Assembly: GCF_024586455.1 (NCBI RefSeq)
Contig: NC_065919.1
Span: 39,532,839 to 39,596,838, forward strand
Reading direction: 5' to 3'
DNA length: 64,000 nt
From: Bactrocera neohumeralis
Lineage: Eukaryota > Arthropoda > Insecta > Diptera > Tephritidae
How positions within the stretch are numbered: the first letter of the stretch is position 1; every line of letters begins with the position of its first letter. Both the position numbers and the translations under genes were made by a program. A model generated the notes under the pieces. That model saw only the letters and a program-made list of their open reading frames with translations, searched no databases and was not told where the DNA came from. Shown piece after piece: positions 46,516 to 58,088 of the stretch.

Positions 46516-48304
46516 TCGATTCTCCTTTCACGGGTCTTTTCCTAGATTTGGCGCATGGTGAATATCTGGTCGGTTGTTGATTTTCCAGGTCTGAAGCCAC
46601 CCTGATAAGGTCCAATCAGCTTGTTGACGGTGGGCTTTAATCTTTCACACAATACGCTCTATAGAACCTTATATGCGATGTTGAGGAGGCTGATCCCACG
46701 GTAGTTGGTGCAGATTGTGGGGTCTCCTTTTTTATGGATTGGATTGGCCGCTTTGTTGTTCTTGAGTCGGACAATTGCTATTCGAACTTCTTCATGGTCG
46801 GGTAATGGAACGCTCTGCCGAGTTGTTGACGAGTGCTCTCAGAGAGCAGGAGTGCAAGCCGAGTAGAAAATCGTTCGGCTGTCTGTTGTGATTGCAGCTT
46901 CTCGACGTTGAACCTTCCTCGTGCGTTTTTTGCTGCACAGAGGCGGGTGCGAATCTTGGCTGCAACAAGATAGTGGTCCGAGTCGATGTTAGGACCTCGG
47001 AGCGCACGCACATCTAAAACATTGGAGACGATTTTGACATCGTGGCGGTGGCAGCTCTCATAAGCGCGCTCCAAGCGCTCATAGAAGGCATCTTTGGTCA
47101 CATCGTCCTTCTCTTCCGTCGGGGCGTGGGCGCAAATCAGCGATATGTTGAAGAACCTTGCTTTGATGCGGATTGTGGCTGGACGTTCATTCACCGGAGT
47201 GAATGATAGTACTCGGCGACGGAGTCTCTCTCCCACCACGAATCCAACACCAAACTTGCGCTCCTTTATATGGCCACTGTAGTAAATGTCACAAGGACCT
47301 ACTCGTCTCTGTCCTTGTCCCGTCCATCGCATTTCTTGGATGGCGGTGATGTCAGCCTTTATTTTTGCGAGGACATCAACCAGCTGGGCAGCGGTACCTT
47401 CCCAATTAAGGGTCCGGACATTCCAGGTGCATGCCCTCAAATCGTAGTCCTTGTTTCGTTTGCCATGGTCGTCATCAAAAGGGGGGTCTCTCATCCGAGG
47501 CTGTGTTTTCTTTTTCATTGGGGGTGTTTTTTACGTGGCGGGTCCCAAACCCAGCGCACAAGCCTATGCAGGGGCTGTTTCGCCTTCTCACATTAGCTCG
47601 CCTTCGAACGGATGTCCTTAGGCTACCCATAGGATACTTGGTCAAAGGCCGGAAGTAGTGAGCTGCTTGAGCCATGTGTAAAAGAATCGTTTCTGGCCAC
47701 TCCCAAGTGAATGGCGATCAGAGAACTTTCCTCACTTGCGTGAACTTCTACACATGACTCCATCCTCCGAGAATCGACACACACCACCTCTTTGTCGATT
47801 TCAAAGCTGCTTTCGACAGCACGAAAAGGAGCTGCCTTTATGCCGCGATGTCTGAATTTTGTATCCCCGCAAAACTAATACGGCTGTGTAAACTGACGTT
47901 GAGCAAGACTAAAAGCTCCGTCAGGATCGGGAAGTTCTGCTTTCTCTAGACTGGACAAGGAAGCAAAGCAAATGGGTCTAGCAGTGAACGAGGGCAAGTC
48001 AAAATATCTCCTGTCATCAGACAAACAGTCATAACTTTGAAGTTGTAGATAATTTCGTCTATTGATGAACCAGTATTAACACCACCAACAATCTCAGCCT
48101 GGAAATCCAATGCAGGATTGCTCTTGCCAACAGGTGCTACTTCGGACTGAGTAGGCAATTGAAAAGTAAAGTCCTCTCTCGACGAACAAAAGCTAAACTC
48201 TGTAAGTCGCTCATAATTCCCGTCCTGCTATATGGTGCAGAGGCTTGGGCGATGACAGCAACCGATGAGTCGACGTTACGAGTTTTCGAGAGAAAAATTC
48301 TGCA
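46516..48304 (+). mobile_element. RTE-clade LINE with twin-priming inversion (R6+R7)
   Basis: The 5' half lies inverted at 46516-47768 (minus strand: endonuclease 47518 to about 46780, then early RT), ending exactly at the family's 5' end GGAGGATGG at 47768. The next base starts the 3' half in plus orientation (47769-48304: HLFVDFKAAFDSTKRSCLY, DKEAKQMGLAVNEGKSK-like sequence, RRTKAKLCKSLIIPVLLYG). Both halves break at the same element position: they share 9 bases, GAGAATCGA (47769-47777, inverted at 46516-46524). That is the signature of twin priming. Internal deletions near 46745, 46812 and 47030 and loss of the 3' tail (replaced by a mariner at about 48305) add further damage. Confidence 0.85.
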
Positions 48305-48712
48305 TCGGATTCGTCGCATCGGGTCATGCTTTACCTCATTCACGCACTAACACACAACAGAGAAAATGCGGCATATTTTACAGTACTACTACGATAAAGG
48401 CAAAAATGCATCTCAAGCCGCCAATAAAATTTGTGCAGTTTATGGACCCGATACAGTTTCCATTTCCACCGCACAACGATGGTTTCAACGTTTTCGTTCT
48501 GGTGTAGAGGTGGTCGAAGATGAGCCACGCTCCAGAAGGCCTGTCGTCGAAAATTGCGATAAAATCGCTGAATTGGTCGAAAGAGACCGGCATAGTAGCA
48601 GCCGTAGCATCGGTCAAGAGCTGGGCATGAGTCATCAAAAATTCATTTCAATTTCAATAAAAAAAAAAATTCAATAAAAATACCGCAAGACTTTTTTGAC
48701 AACCCATTATAA
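48305..48712 (+). mobile_element. mariner relic (M9)
   Basis: The N-terminal half is open: MRHILQYYYDKGKNASQAAN, AVYGPDTVSISTAQRWFQRF, RSGVEVVEDEPRSRRPVVE, SIGQELGMSHQ. It then jumps to the 3' end with AAGACTTTTTTGACAACCCA, a right TIR like TTGTCAAAAAAGTCTT. The whole catalytic domain is deleted. The left TIR is absent; the RTE inversion abuts it. Confidence 0.8.
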
Positions 48713-49857
48713 AGTTCGTGTTTTCTCATTTCCGAAAGCTATATACTAAATTATACAAATTATTTATTTTTGCCAAACTTTCACATAAGTAAACAACTCT
48801 CCTCCGAAAGGTTCAATACAGGAAGCCATGTGCAAAAGTATACACAAATAAATCTGGTTCTACGAAACAGCTGTGCAGCGAAAAGGAAAGTGCTGAAAAT
48901 CAAATGTTACTACTCGTATGTGTACTTAACATATTTTACGATTGCACACGAAAAGTTGATATGGAAATGCATCAAAGTGAAATGAAGCGTTTGTATACAA
49001 GTTGGCAATATAAAATTTCACGAACAGTGACGAACAACGTGTACTACAACATACAAATACAAACAGAAATTTGCATACACTTACACTCATATACGTTATA
49101 TGCGGGTGTGGGTGGGGGTGTGTGTGCGCGAAAGTTCAGTGTACAGAAAAGCGCGGCTGCAAACGATCAAAGTGCTTTGCGCTGCATTTGATGTGGCCAT
49201 AATAATGCGGTATATTGTCACAAAGTTGGTAAAATGAAAATTGTAGCATCAACACTCGCATTGCATTGTGCGGCAACAATGTGTAATGCGTTTGGAATGC
49301 CCACGCAAAGCGAGTGTGCCACAATTACATCTCAGAAACGCCATTAATTTATTTGAAACGTTTCGAAAACATCAATATTGTTGCCAAAAATTAACTAAGG
49401 CCTTTTCAAATAATCGCAAAACATGCGAAAGCTATTCGGCGCAACGAGTCATACATGTCGTATGAGTAATCTGCACGTCTGCACGTTGGGACAATACTCG
49501 TGAATTTTTTCCAAAAAGTACAGATCGTCACCTAAAATGCAAAATAACGTATCACCAAAAAGTTCGAAAGTGAGTGCTTCATTGATTGCGATCCACTACT
49601 TTAAATTACATACATACATATAAGTACATATGTCCAACATTTTAAGGTTCTGCTATCAGATATAACCCAGTTCTAACCAATATTTAAATTTTGTTTCACT
49701 TATGTTTCGTTTTATTGCGTGTTTCATTACTTCCTCTGTAAATTTCCGAAAATGTTGTTACGTTATTTTGCATTTCGGGTGACGAGATACACTTTTCTTT
49801 GTTTGTTACTTCATCAAAATAAAATTAATAAAGGAAATCCAAAACATAAGTTTTATT
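48713..49857. other. Intergenic DNA, nothing recognised
   Basis: It includes a GTGTGGGTGGGGGTGTGTGTG tract at about 49105 and scattered short ORFs without support. Confidence 0.35.
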
Positions 49858-50262
49858 ATACCCTGAAGAGGGTATATTAAGTTTGTCACTTTTCTCTTCA
49901 AGAAACTGCTCATTTGTCGGAACTGCAGATATCGGACAACTATAACATATAGCTGCCGTAGAAACTGAACAATCGGAATCAAGTTCTTGTATGGAAATCT
50001 TTCACATTTGATAATGTATCTTCACAAAAGTTGGCCTCGTATTCTACAATAAAACGAACAAAATGTATGTTTGACTTAAATCTAACTAAATGCTAATTTG
50101 TCGCAACTGCCCATGTCGATGTCGCAGATATCTGCCCGAAATTTGGTCCGAATATTTGTCCCAGGCGTTCTGACCGAAAAAATCCATGTACTTGTATTGA
50201 ATGATTGGTGTTTGCGAAGGATGTTATAGCTTTGTTGTAACCGAAGTTAACGTTTTTTCTGT
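49858..50262 (+). mobile_element. DINE-1/HINE-like family B, near-complete copy
   Basis: The 5' end TATACCCTGAAGAGGGTATA then TTAAGTTTGTCAC is the hairpin start typical of Drosophila DINE-1. The 3' part has TTGTAACCGAAGTTAACGTT and a T-run. This copy, about 405 bp with no ORF, best defines family B in the window. Confidence 0.75.
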
Positions 50263-50989
50263 TTTTAATACTCTCAATGGTCCACAATATACAAAGCTTA
50301 CCAATTTTATGTGAGTGATTACACTTCTCCGATTTATTAAATTGCCAGGAACTATGTAATACCCTGAAATATACATATGTAAATGATCATTGTGACTAGC
50401 TGGCCTGAATATACACCAACGATTCCCTCAATTTTTAATATAACATTCTGATCTGATCATTTTCCTCTTCTTTCCATTAAAATTCTTATATGTCAGATCA
50501 GCCAATATTGGACTACGACAGTATATAGCTGCAAGCTTTTCAAGTTTTCGTTGAGATTGTTTGTATCGGTATGTAAATCGGTTTGTAACTGAGGGAAAAT
50601 AGTTCGAATTAGCTTTCAGCACCCATCGGCCCACTGTGCGAGACATCGCATCGCTGAAATACGCATTTAAAAACAGCTGATGTCTCGGCCGCCGACGTTT
50701 CGCCGTTTGTTACTGTCGCGTTTGTTGCATAAATAGCATAATGGGTTTTGAGTCTGCTTTCTTCATAATGCCAACACATCACCACACCCTCCGCACGCCC
50801 ACCATTTATATTAAATACTCTTGTTAACTAATTTGTTCTAATTTTTTCGTGGCTACATTTTTCTGCGTGTCACTGGGTCTGCGTAAATACCGAGCAGTAT
50901 TTACTGCCTACAAAAGTGCGTGTGTGTGTTCAATTTTCAGTGAATTCTTTGGCATTCTCAGAGCTCTTAGCCGTTGTTAATGTAATTTA
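50263..50989. other. Intergenic DNA, nothing recognised
   Basis: No transposon motif or coding ORF. GC content rises near 50690. Confidence 0.35.
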
Positions 50990-51350
50990 TAAATAAATTA
51001 GTATACAAACGGCGTTGCCTCCGCTCGCCCCGCTCTGACTGATCGCGGTCCTCATCAGCTGTTCGCTCCGAAGACACTTCGACTTTCATTCGCGCTCATT
51101 CGTTTATTTGTTTATTTTTCGTATTTCTGGTGTTTTTTAACTTTTGCGGCGCGGCGTCTCCGCATTTTTTGAATTTCTTCGATTCACTGCCAATTAGTGA
51201 GCAGCGGCGAGCAACTCAATGAACGACGCGGCACTGACGTTCGCACTCAATGCCTCCGTTTTATGGACTTTTGCTGTCTAGCGTAATTTTTCATCGCCTT
51301 CTTTTGTTGTTGTACTTTCGAAGCTTTTTCACTTTAGTGGAAAAATACGT
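50990..51350 (+). promoter_or_regulatory. Candidate promoter and 5' leader exon with donor
   Basis: A CpG-rich island (GTTGCCTCCGCTCGCCCCG at about 51014, GCGGCGCGGCGTCTCCG at about 51145) ends in AAATAC|GTAAGTTTTCC, a strong donor with its GT at 51349-51350. It has several TCATT initiator-like sites, no long ORF and no transposon motif. It could be the first non-coding exon of the plus-strand gene whose ATG exon is at 54601-54741; that link is inference. Confidence 0.35.
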
Positions 51351-52346
51351 AAGTTTTCCACACATTAGAAATACATATAAAACAAAAACAAACTGAAACG
51401 GGCGACGCAAAAATCGACAAAGTTTTTATTGCTAATTTTATTGCGAGCAATGTTCAACTTATTGTTTTTGTTGTTTATGTGTTCTTGAATTTTTTCTGCG
51501 ATTTATTTGTGTGCGTGTGTTTCATTTCTGCGGTAAATTAATTTTATTGGTTCTGTGACAAATTTGTGCAAGGCAATTCAATTGATTTATACCGTTTATT
51601 TAGTTAAATAAAATGTTCCATGTTTTCGCTCAACTGATTTGTGTTCATTAATTTACAGTTAATTAGCTTTAATTTTATGCAATATTTATTGTGCTGTTTT
51701 TTCAGATAGCGATACATCAGTAAAAACAGTTTATTTCGAAATTGGAAAAAAGTTTATCTTCACAAGATTCATTACTTGTAAAACAGGATATTGAACATAG
51801 TACTGAAAGGTTTAGCAAAATATTGGTCCCATTTGCAAAACCTTTTGATAATCACTTCTTAGCCTGAATTTCGCTTTTATCTTTATAATGTCCTATTTTC
51901 AGAGACACGGGGAGGCTCTTGTATTCTTATCTGAAGAGGCGAAAATTTACACATCTCATAACAAAGTCTCAAAACGATCGTCAGTCGATTGTTCCAATTT
52001 TCCCATATTTTCGAATGAGAATTTCATTTCAGTCGAAATTGATTACTATGATTTTCCTACGATTCGCGATAACTTTTGAACAAACCTCGTATTGTCTAGT
52101 ATATATCCAAAATAGTGGTATTCGACTTTACGGTTGATTTTATAAAACTCGGTTTTTTTCAATATAGATATTTCGATTGTAAAGGAAAGTATAGCAATGA
52201 GACTAAGTAAACATATGTGACCTAGGAATAAGTGCAAATATTGCAAACGATTTTACTTCTACACCGAAACTTGGCATTACCTTATTCATTATAATAATAA
52301 CGCATAAGGTAACGACAGAGGCCTCATAAAGTACATATAATACATT
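51351..52346. other. AT-rich DNA, possibly intron
   Basis: No coding evidence. Overlapping short ORFs at 51888-52137 lack any motif. Confidence 0.35.
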
Positions 52347-53330
52347 GTGACAAAAAAGTACCTCGAAATAATAATTGAATTCCCGGATAAATGATATTTC
52401 TAAAAATATATATTGCTAAGTTGTTAGAACTGTCCTTAATTACTATGGCAAGTATGAACGCGATCTGTCAAGCAGATTGTTTACAGCAACAACTTAAGTC
52501 GGTATATATCAAATGAAGAATTTGTCTCAAATTTTACATATCTAACCAAGTTTCGTGCGCGGAATCGTTATTAGAAAAGGCTTTCGGTGATTAATTTTTA
52601 TCAAAAACACAAGCTTAAGAATGGTACAAAACCCTCAAAGACGGTCGAGAGACCGTTGGCTCGTTCTGCACGACCTCGGACCTCTTCAACTGATGAAAAT
52701 ATTAAAAAATTAAGGATATGGTGCTTGAAAATCCTCAGGCACTCTAACACTTGCCTGAGGATTTTCAATTGGCAAGAGGCTCGACATTTCTCGCGAGTCC
52801 GTTCAAATGATTTTGATCCATATTTTGGGTAAGAAGTGCGTTCTTGCTGGACTCGTCCTGATTAAGATGAGTTTTTTTCAAAAAGAGTATCGTAAACAGG
52901 TCGTTTTAGACATGCTTGATGGAGCGAGTTTCGATCCCAAATTCATGGAGAGCGCTATGACTGCCGATGAGATATGGATTTATGAGATTGACATGCAAGC
53001 ATGTCTACAATGATCGTAATAGAGGGAAAAACGAGCCGATCAAAGTGATGCTCATGTTTTATTCTGCCGATAGGTGCGACTTAGTGATTAACCTACTTGC
53101 TTACAAATATTTGACAATATTTTATTTAAGTAATTATCAAAAAATGAAAGCCTTCAGTAAAACAGAATGCGTAATCCTTAAGAATGTCGGGTGAGCAAGC
53201 ATTTGCGTCTGGGAAACCGTCCCACAAGTGCAGCGAGCTTATGATCGTCTGTCGGAAAATTTTGTAAATATAAACAAGCATTTAATGGAAAACAAATGAA
53301 AGCAGTATTTCACAAAATCATTATTCAAAG
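52347..53330 (+). mobile_element. mariner relic (M10), same family as M8
   Basis: The left end is TTGTGACAAAAAAGTACCTCG. Broken frames give TLKDGRE, VLENPQA, GKRLDISRESVQMILIHILG, MSFFQKEYRKQVVLDMLDGA, SFDPKFMESAMTADEIWIYE (first catalytic Asp replaced by the DE context) and KVMLMFYSADRCDLV. The HHDN and final motifs are lost and the right TIR was not found, so the end is approximate. Confidence 0.8.
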
Positions 53331-53879
53331 CTAGAAATAAACAGTATATAAATACGCTGAGTAAGAGATCTACATAAATTTATTTTAAATGTTACAAAAA
53401 TTTTATAAATACTTCTTAATAAAGCCAAAAGCAATGCCCAAAACCTCAATAGACTTAAAAGTTGAAGCACAAACTATTTAAATATATAAATTGATAAATC
53501 TGTCAAATTACACACTCACTTATCAAATGCGAACTCAAATTAAAAATAATGTTTGAATTGTTTCAATGCTAAAATAATACCACGAGTATATAAAATATGT
53601 ATTCATTTGTATATCTATAAAGTTGCCACAATAAAAGAATCAAAATTGATTTCCCACTCTAAAATGTTTGGACATTAAAATTTAACCCATACATATGTAC
53701 GTAACGCTCGAAACACACATGCAATATGACATATTCCCGCGCGCATTCGCACGAAACGCAGAGTCGTCTGCGCGCTTCTCGCCCTTTCGCACTCATAAAT
53801 CATAATTTTCATTTTCTCATTTCGCATTCATGATTTGTTTTCATCAACGAGCAGATTGACGAAAATTTTGTTAAAGCGT
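53331..53879. other. AT-rich DNA, nothing recognised
   Basis: No support for genes. CG-containing CGCGCGCATTCGCACGAAACG at about 53738 marks the approach to the next GC-richer block. Confidence 0.35.
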
Positions 53880-54027
53880 CGGTGGAGCGTTCGAGTGCCG
53901 CGAGCGGGCAAGCGGAGTCAACTTTAGACGAGTCGCTTGTGGCTGCGATTTTTACCCACTTTTTGCTTACGTTGGTGTGCGTTTGTATGTTTGCATGCGT
54001 ATGTGGAGCGAGTAACCGACGGCCGGG
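53880..54027 (+). promoter_or_regulatory. Second candidate leader exon with donor
   Basis: GC-rich, ending GACGGCCGG|GTGAGTTT (GT at 54027-54028). It would splice to the acceptor at 54600. An ORF runs through it without known motif, so I treat it as possible 5' UTR. Confidence 0.3.
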
Positions 54028-54600
54028 TGAGTTTCGCATGCGGTCCCCCATAAAAATTTGTCTCCAATTGTTTGTACCTACCTACTTGATCTTGTCACTG
54101 TGGCATCACGTCGCACGACTGAAGCCCCTCGGTGCTTTCCAACAACGCTGATTGCTGACGACGTCACGACGTCGTTGTGCTACGCGCTTATTCCGCTACA
54201 TGCATATCGGCTAGTATGTGTGTATGTGTTTGGGCATATGTACATATATTAGCCTGTGTACTTAGGGGCAAACAACAAGCGCTGTGGCACGATTGCGGTT
54301 GCTCTTAATCCCAGTCTGCGACAATATCAGAACGACTGGACCGTACGAGCTGCCCCTTGACGTATAAATCCCAAAAACAATTTCAACGGCGTATTTACCT
54401 AAATTGGAATTTCCGGTAAAACGTATGCATTCCTACAAGTAATATACATACATATTTACATACCGTTACAGAAGTCAACGTTTTGTATGTGTATGTGTGA
54501 TTGTGTGCTCATATCAAAAGATGAAATGCAATGCAACAACACAAAACTAATCAGCATAAAACCATTAAATAATGTGCTCAATTGTTGCTCCACATTGCAG

Positions 54601-54741
54601 CACACTCACACACGCATACATACGAAAGCGAGCAAACACACAAGTATTCGCGACTCACCAACACATCCGCGCGCCAAGATGCACAGCGAGCAAAGTCGCA
54701 GCAGCGGCGAAATGTCCGAGACGGCAAACCACTTTGGCGAT
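54601..54741 (+). CDS. First coding exon of an unidentified plus-strand gene
   Basis: The exon is bounded by a good acceptor (TTGTTGCTCCACATTGCAG, AG at 54599-54600) and a strong donor (GGCGAT|GTAAGT, GT at 54742). The ATG at 54679 sits in GCGCCAAGATG, a sound fly start context. It is followed by 21 open codons (MHSEQSRSSGEM, then SETANHFGD), ending in phase 0. The peptide is hydrophilic and Ser-rich with no signal sequence. No domain is recognisable, and the next exon is not identified with confidence; the gene probably runs on to the right, perhaps out of the window. Upstream GC-rich blocks with donors at 51349 and 54027 could be alternative leader exons. Confidence 0.5.
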
Positions 54742-56230
54742 GTAAGTGAATGTCACCGTCGTCTTAAATGGAATAATAAGCGTAAATAGACAAAAAAAGA
54801 AACTTAATTGCAATAAAAAATTAAATAAAACATTAAACCACTACATATGCCTGCGTATGTGTATTTGAGGAGATCGTATGCATTCGAGGGAATGTCTGGT
54901 ATATTTGAGTGCTAACGAAGAAAATATGACAATGACGAGGGTCATTTCAGACGTGAATTACATTATAATTTCGGCGTGGTAAAGATTATACCCGTAGAGC
55001 GCCGAGGTAGTGCAGAACACCATCAATATTTTATTTCGAAGTCCTTAGGCAGGCACACAAGTTTAATAAAAATAAAAGAAAAAAATAATTTCTAAAAGCC
55101 TTACCAAAATGTATTTCTCTTAGTATATGAAATATGTGCAGAAGCACATAATTGATAGTCTGATAACTCTGACATGGTACGTTGCAGATACAAAAATTTT
55201 ATGCTTACAACTTTTTCATTGCCCTGTAAATTACGAAGTTGTGAAACGACTACATATAGTAAAATTTTGTTGAGCATCAGATTAACTTATTGTATAGGTC
55301 ATGAACTCATTTAGCATCAGTTTTGTATCCTGATTAGTATCTGAAATATATACTTTAAAGTTAACAACTATATTGTGCTCAGCAAAATATTCTTGCTCCC
55401 CAACCCAAGTATACAAAGTAAATCAACTAAGGTAAGTTCATCCGATTTCGCTACCCAAACATATCGTTTCTCCTGAATTATGGCCGATATTTACGATATA
55501 AAGTTAGCTTTTAGATATGATATTGTATTTTGTGATAAACGGTGTTTCTGGAAAAATATCAAAAGCCATCGAAAACTTTTTGAAAAGAGTTGCCATGTTT
55601 CATAGATTGCAGATGGACTCATTGGCAATAAGAATTTTGTTAGTATTTACATTTTGCCCATTTTCAGACTGAACCTAAATGATGTTGGGAAAATTTGACG
55701 AACCAAATGTACCTTAAATCGATAAAGTAGTTCATGTCTAAATTTGATTGATGTCTTTGTGGTGCTACAACCACTTCCCGATTTCCCCGCGTCATCTCTC
55801 TGGTTAAATGCTGTTATTTGTTAGAGATTAGTTGAAAACCTAGCCGTTAAAAAAGCGTGAATATTATCAGGTTTCTCAGTATAAAGATGAAATAATGAAA
55901 AAACCAGGTGTCCAATAAGATATTTGCCATAAATTTTGTACTTTATTGAGTACCAGCTATTAAACGAGTTCATGGTTTTTGGGCCGTAATTCTGTCTAAA
56001 TTTGTGTGTCTCATTGCTCTTTGCATATTTTCTCAGGTACTGTTGTGGTTAGTGATTAGTGGTAATATTTGATTTTACTACTAATAACTCAATGATCCTT
56101 CAAACTTATTTTCAACTTACGCGTGGATAATGCAGAAATTCATGTCACAGTGATGGCTCTCGATTTTGGTTGTTTACAAAAAATCCTTAAAAGTAATAAA
56201 GACATTAGAATTTGACACTTACATACACCC
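54742..56230. other. AT-rich DNA, probable intron
   Basis: It follows the donor at 54742. No ORF or repeat is recognised. Confidence 0.35.
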
Positions 56231-57720
56231 CGTCAAGAAAGTATCGGGAATTCTTCATTTCCCCTATCATTTCCCCCTTATATGGAAGACAGGAACATTT
56301 TTTTCCTAAGTTGGTACAACTGTCCTTAATCATGAGTCGACCTGAGTAGTGTTTGTCAAATTTTACAAAACTATTTAACTTCTTTTGTTAAATTTTGGCC
56401 AAACACTCAACAAATATCATTGAGCAAGCACCGTATTCACCTGATTTAGCTCCATGTGACTTCTGGCTATTCTTGTTACTCAAAACACCGCTCCGGGGAA
56501 GCCGTTTTGAGTTAATTAAACAGCTGCTCTAAACACACTGGTTAACAAATGAGCTAATTTTTGTCATCATATTTATGGACCGTTGTACTAACCTAATAAA
56601 AACAAGTAAGGAAGGGCTAAGTTCGGGTGTCACCGAACATTTTATACTCTCGCATGATAAAGTAACAATCGAGATTTCATTATACGTCATTTACACATTT
56701 TTCAAATACCGTATTTGTGTAAAGTTTTATTCCGCTATCATCATTGGTTCCTAATGTATACATAAGTATATTATACAGAGAAGGCATCAGATGGAATTCG
56801 AAATAGCGTTATATTGGAAGAAGGCGTGGTTGTGAACCGATTTCACCCATATTTCGTACGTGTCATCAGGGTGTTAAGAAAATATTATATACCGAATTTC
56901 ATTGAAATCGGTAGAGTAGTTCCTGAGATATGGTTTTTGGTCCATAAGTGGCGAGGCCACGCCCATTTTCAATTTTTAAAAAAAAGCCTGGGTGCAGCTT
57001 CCTTCTGCAATTTCTTCCGTAAAATTTAGTGTTTCTGACGTTTTTTGTTAGTCGGTTAACGCACTTTTGGTGATTTTCAACATAACCTTTGTATGGGAGG
57101 TGGGCGTGGTTATTATCCGATCTCTTCCATTTTTGAACTGTATATGGAAATGCCTGAAGAGAACGACTCTGTAGAGTTTGGTTGACATAGCTATAGTATT
57201 TTCTGAGATATGTACAAAAACTTAGTAGGGGGCGGGACCACGCCCACTTTTCCAAAAAAGTTGCGTCCAAATATGCCCCTCCCTAATGCGATCCTTTGTG
57301 CCAAATTTCACTTTATTATCTTTATTTATGGCTTAGTTATGACACTTTAGAGGTTTTCGGTTTCCGCCATTTTATGGGCGTGGCAGTGGGTCGATTTTGC
57401 CCATCTTCGAACTTAACCTTCTTATGGAACCAAGGAATACGTGTACCAAGTTTCATCATGATATCTCAATTTTTACTCAAGTTACAGCTTGCACGGACGG
57501 ACAGACAGACATCCGGATTTCGACTCCACTCGTCGCCCTGATCACTTTGGTATATATAACCCTATATCTGACTCTTTTAGTTTTAGGACTTACAAACAAC
57601 CGTTATGTGAACAAAACTATAATACTCTCGTTAGCAACATTGTTGCGAGAGTATAAAAATTTTGCAGTCTTCCATATAAGCAGTAGATTTAAATAAAGAA
57701 TTCCCGATACTTTCTGGACA
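56231..57720 (+). mobile_element. mariner relic (M11) carrying a DINE-like insertion
   Basis: Perfect 19-bp TIRs GAAAGTATCGGGAATTCTT (56237-56255 and inverted at 57696-57714). What remains of the transposase at 56430-56530 reads YSPDLAPCDFWLF then LKTPLRGSRFELIKQLL and a stop, the C-terminal catalytic block. The DINE-like repeat at 56601-57658 occupies most of the interior, so the original deleted mariner was only about 430 bp. Confidence 0.85.
56601..57658 (-). mobile_element. DINE-1/HINE-like family A, copy h, full length
   Basis: It starts AACAAGTAAGGAAGGGCTAA, then GTTCGGGTGTCACCGAAC (3' stem-loop, inverted). It ends GTTGCGAGAGTATAAAA (5' end, inverted). TTTTATACTCTCGCA at 56640-56654 and its exact inverse at 57644-57658 form a 15-bp subterminal inverted repeat. 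Internal sections include GACGGACAGACAGACATCCGG and GGGCGTGGCAGTGGGTCGAT. The DINE-1 plan (TATACTC hairpin, TATTATAGTTTTGTTC, a run of GTCCGTC, the CCGAAC stem and a TTGTT end) is complete here. It has no ORF and is the reference copy for the family in this window. Confidence 0.88.
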
Positions 57721-57897
57721 TGGTATAGATCTTGAACTGTCCTATTAAAATATGGGTTTTATTGTCCAAATAAATTAAAATTGTGAACAAGTTTGAACGA
57801 ACCTTGAACTCACAGAACATCGTTCTATCGGCCATTGCTTAAGATAACACTTGACAGTGTAATAACTGTAATTCTAATACCAAGCCTAAGACAATAA

Positions 57898-58050
57898 AAT
57901 CAGGAAAAAACTTTAACGTCGGCTAAATCATAACTAGAATACCCTTCACCCCACCTATAGCAACTATACAAGATTCACATACTATCAAAAACTTTTTTTT
58001 TTTTTAATACTAACCTCTTAGACCTAACAGCCAAAATTCGTTCGGATAAA
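57898..58050 (-). mobile_element. DINE-1/HINE-like family B fragment
   Basis: AGGAAAAAACTTTAACGTCGGC and AATACCCTTCACC match the inverted 3' part of family B, including the T(T)AACGTCGG stem remnant. Confidence 0.5.
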
Positions 58051-58088
58051 TTTGCAACAGAGTGTATACCCATATCAATCATATCGTA

